Part shown: piece after piece, positions 4,254 to 5,998 of the stretch
Numbering within the stretch: the first letter of the stretch is position 1
Layout: each line of letters opens with the position of its first letter
Assembly (NCBI GenBank): GCA_028817755.1
Contig: JAPPPA010000220.1
Span: forward strand, 1-5,998
DNA: 5,998 nucleotides
Direction of reading: 5' to 3'
Source of the DNA: Gammaproteobacteria bacterium
GTDB lineage: Bacteria > Pseudomonadota > Gammaproteobacteria > JAPPPA01
Program-made: the position numbers and the translations under genes
Notes under the pieces: generated by a model
Seen by the model: only the letters and a program-made list of their open reading frames with translations
Databases searched by the model: none
What the model was told of the DNA's origin: nothing

Positions 4254-5998
4254 TTAGGCGGCTTGTAAAGCGTATAGGTGTTGTTGGAATTCAATAAACG
4301 CATTACGAATTTGGGCGACATCACCTAGCTCGCGTTTCGCATCAGCAAGCGCTTTGTAACGTAGCTCCAATAATTCGGGCAGTTTCTCGTCATCCAGTTC
4401 GCTCACGCCATCGCGCACATACTGGTCAAGTACAAAGTTTAGGAAGATCTGTTGCTTAGCATCGTAGTCATGTAGCTGAATTTTTGCCTGCGCCGCGCGG
4501 GTTAACCGTGGTACTAGATCGCGGTGATAGGCCACATAATTCAGCACATCAAACAAATCACTATCTTCGCCTTGAACAAGGCTGCGTAGGTCATCTAGCT
4601 GTTCTTGGGTGTAACCTTTTTCGTTGAGCTCCTCCAGCAGTTTCTTTCGCGTACTCGGCTTGCTCCAAATTTTGCGTAGCTCGTCTTCGCTGGAAAAGAA
4701 ACTAGGCAGATCGCCAAACAACTGTTGTACAAATTCTTCTGCCGAAATGGGCGTGCCGCTTGGGCTCCAGAAGGAGGTTTTCACCATAGAGTCTATTTGG
4801 CGGGCTTTGCCATCGCTCAATACCACTTCTATGAGTGGCTGTTCGTCATCGTTACATAGGCAGGGTGAACTGCCGCAAATATAACAAGGCGGTTTGGGCT
4901 CTTTGGCGCAGATACAGGGGCTTTGCATGCAAGCATTGCAAGAGCTGCCAGTGCCTCTTGGTTCAACGGGTTCAGGAGCTAATGGTTCACCATCCCACTC
5001 TTCGTCGTGGAAGTGCTTATGCGCCTCAACAAAGTCGAATAGCGTGAAATAGTCTTTACCATCAAACAGCCGTGTGCCGCGCCCCACGATTTGCTTGAAC
5101 TCCACCATCGAGTTAACCGGGCGCAGCAGCACAATATTGCGGACTTCCGGCGCATCAACCCCAGTGCTAAGTTTTTGTGACGTGGTTAAAACCGTAGGAA
5201 TACTTTTTTCGTTATCTTGAAAGTCACGTAAATGCTGTTCGCCTAAACTGCCGTCTGCTGCGGTAACGCGGTGGCAGTAATTGGTATTGCTACTATTGGC
5301 GTGTTGGTTAATCAGATCTCGCACCATGGCCGCATGATCTTGGGTGGAGCAGAACACCAAGGTTTTCTGATTTTGGTTAATTTGCTCTAAAAACGACTTA
5401 ACCCGATATTCCTCACGCTGCTTGATTTGAATGTTGCGGTTAAAGTCTTTTTCTTCGTACTTGCGTTCGGGGTCTATCTCGCCACGAACTACGGTGTCGT
5501 CTGGTGTGTAAACGTAGCTGTCGATCGTGCTGCTGATTTCTTTCACTTTAAACGGCGTTAAGAAACCATCGTTAATGCCGTCTTTTAGTGCATAGGTATA
5601 GAGCGGCTCACCAAAATAATCATAGGTATCGCCATTCACATCACGTTTTGGGGTGGCCGTTAAACCTAGCTGCACCGCAGGCTCAAAATGCTCCATGATC
5701 GCGCGCCAAGTGCTTTCGTCATTCGCGCCGCCGCGGTGGCACTCGTCAATAATAATCAGATCGAAAAAGTCCGGCTCATAGTCGCCAAAGTAGGACGAAT
5801 CCCCAGCGCCGCTCATAAAGGTCTGGAAGATCGTAAAGAAAACCCCGCCGTTTTTCGGCACTTTGCCTTTTTTGCGAATTTCGTTTGGCTTAATACGCAC
5901 CAACGCATCTTCTTCAAACGCATTAAAAGCGTTAAAGGCTTGGTCGGCCAAAATATTACGATCAGCTAAAAATAGAATACGCGGGCTACGGCTCGCAT
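4254..5998 (-). CDS. hsdR: Type I restriction enzyme R subunit, EcoEI-like, C-terminal part (5' end outside window)
   Basis: HsdR is the motor and nuclease subunit of type I restriction-modification; with HsdM and HsdS it translocates unmodified DNA using ATP and cuts at a distance. The frame is open to the right edge and gives 580 residues; the N-terminal nuclease domain and Walker A motif are off-window. Helicase motifs in order: motif Ia region RILFLADRNILADQ (at the edge, down to about 5943), motif II DECH (5736-5747), motif III LTATP (to 5649), motif IV region KTLVFCSTQDHAA, motif V TTSQKLSTGVDAPE and motif VI QIVGRGTRL (5067-5093). After these come a tandem cysteine motif (4854-4940) and an EcoEI_R_C-type C-terminal domain (SMVKTSFWSPSGTPISAEEF to the end). 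The gene ends in TAA with no visible frameshift or stop. hsdM and hsdS, if present, should lie upstream, beyond the right edge. A solitary DEAD/DEAH helicase is the alternative, but the C-terminal domain favours HsdR. Confidence 0.93.
   Translation of the reverse strand, partial: ASRSPRILFLADRNILADQAFNAFNAFEEDALVRIKPNEIRKKGKVPKNGGVFFTIFQTFMSGAGDSSYFGDYEPDFFDLIIIDECHRGGANDESTWRAIMEHFEPAVQLGLTATPKRDVNGDTYDYFGEPLYTYALKDGINDGFLTPFKVKEISSTIDSYVYTPDDTVVRGEIDPERKYEEKDFNRNIQIKQREEYRVKSFLEQINQNQKTLVFCSTQDHAAMVRDLINQHANSSNTNYCHRVTAADGSLGEQHLRDFQDNEKSIPTVLTTSQKLSTGVDAPEVRNIVLLRPVNSMVEFKQIVGRGTRLFDGKDYFTLFDFVEAHKHFHDEEWDGEPLAPEPVEPRGTGSSCNACMQSPCICAKEPKPPCYICGSSPCLCNDDEQPLIEVVLSDGKARQIDSMVKTSFWSPSGTPISAEEFVQQLFGDLPSFFSSEDELRKIWSKPSTRKKLLEELNEKGYTQEQLDDLRSLVQGEDSDLFDVLNYVAYHRDLVPRLTRAAQAKIQLHDYDAKQQIFLNFVLDQYVRDGVSELDDEKLPELLELRYKALADAKRELGDVAQIRNAFIEFQQHLYALQAA
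4854..4940 (-). repeat. Tandem CX2CX4CXC cysteine motif inside HsdR
   Basis: Two copies of an 11-residue unit, CNACMQSPCIC (codons 4908-4940) and CYICGSSPCLC (codons 4854-4886), are separated by seven residues, AKEPKPP. Both follow the pattern C-x2-C-x3-P-C-x-C, and together they supply eight cysteines, suited to binding zinc or possibly an Fe-S cluster. They lie in a proline-rich linker between the second helicase domain and the EcoEI-like C-terminal domain. The repeat is seen directly; metal binding is inferred. From memory, related cysteine pairs occur in other EcoEI-type R subunits. Confidence 0.8.

Noticed and set aside
5949..5951. TTG at 5951 as the start of the helicase gene
   Set aside because: The frame stays open to the right edge and the upstream residues read RILFLADRNI, a conserved helicase segment, so the gene is cut by the window rather than starting here.

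Overview
The window (5,998 bp, almost entirely coding) looks like a chromosomal segment of a gammaproteobacterium. This rests on the close resemblance of the ThiC and HemB products to gammaproteobacterial proteins, the Pseudomonas-type (magnesium, aspartate-rich) HemB, and the YjbQ, DUF1428 and truncated-haemoglobin families. I cannot assign a genus from sequence alone.

Layout: two gene strings on opposite strands converge at 2861-2864. On the plus strand, from the left edge, are the 3' part of thiC (cut by the window), hemB, a yjbQ-family gene and an unrecognised 171-aa protein gene. They are tightly packed: 17 nt between thiC and hemB, a one-base stop/start overlap (TAGTG) between hemB and yjbQ, and a four-base ATGA overlap between yjbQ and the hypothetical gene. 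On the minus strand, read from the right edge, are the 3' two-thirds of a type I restriction R-subunit gene (hsdR, cut by the window), a cytochrome b561-family gene, a DUF1428 gene and a group II truncated haemoglobin gene, with gaps of 32, 16 and 13 nt. The last genes of the two strings overlap tail to tail by four bases, with no recognisable terminator between them.

How the genes may work together: the plus-strand string combines cofactor biosynthesis (ThiC makes the thiamin pyrimidine, HemB makes porphobilinogen for haem) with YjbQ, a family with a reported weak thiamin-phosphate synthase activity. The minus-strand string ends with two haem proteins (membrane b-type cytochrome and globin) flanking a small DUF1428 protein. 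This suggests a redox or oxygen/NO-related set that happens to lie directly downstream of a restriction gene. hsdM and hsdS are not in the window and, if present, should lie beyond the right edge.

I found no RNA genes, insertion sequences, CRISPR arrays, integrase, attachment sites or convincing terminators, and no noncoding stretch longer than 32 bp. I do not see evidence for a wholly new system. The least explained items are the 171-aa orphan coupled to yjbQ, the tandem cysteine motif inside HsdR, and the placement of hsdR ahead of the haem-protein genes.
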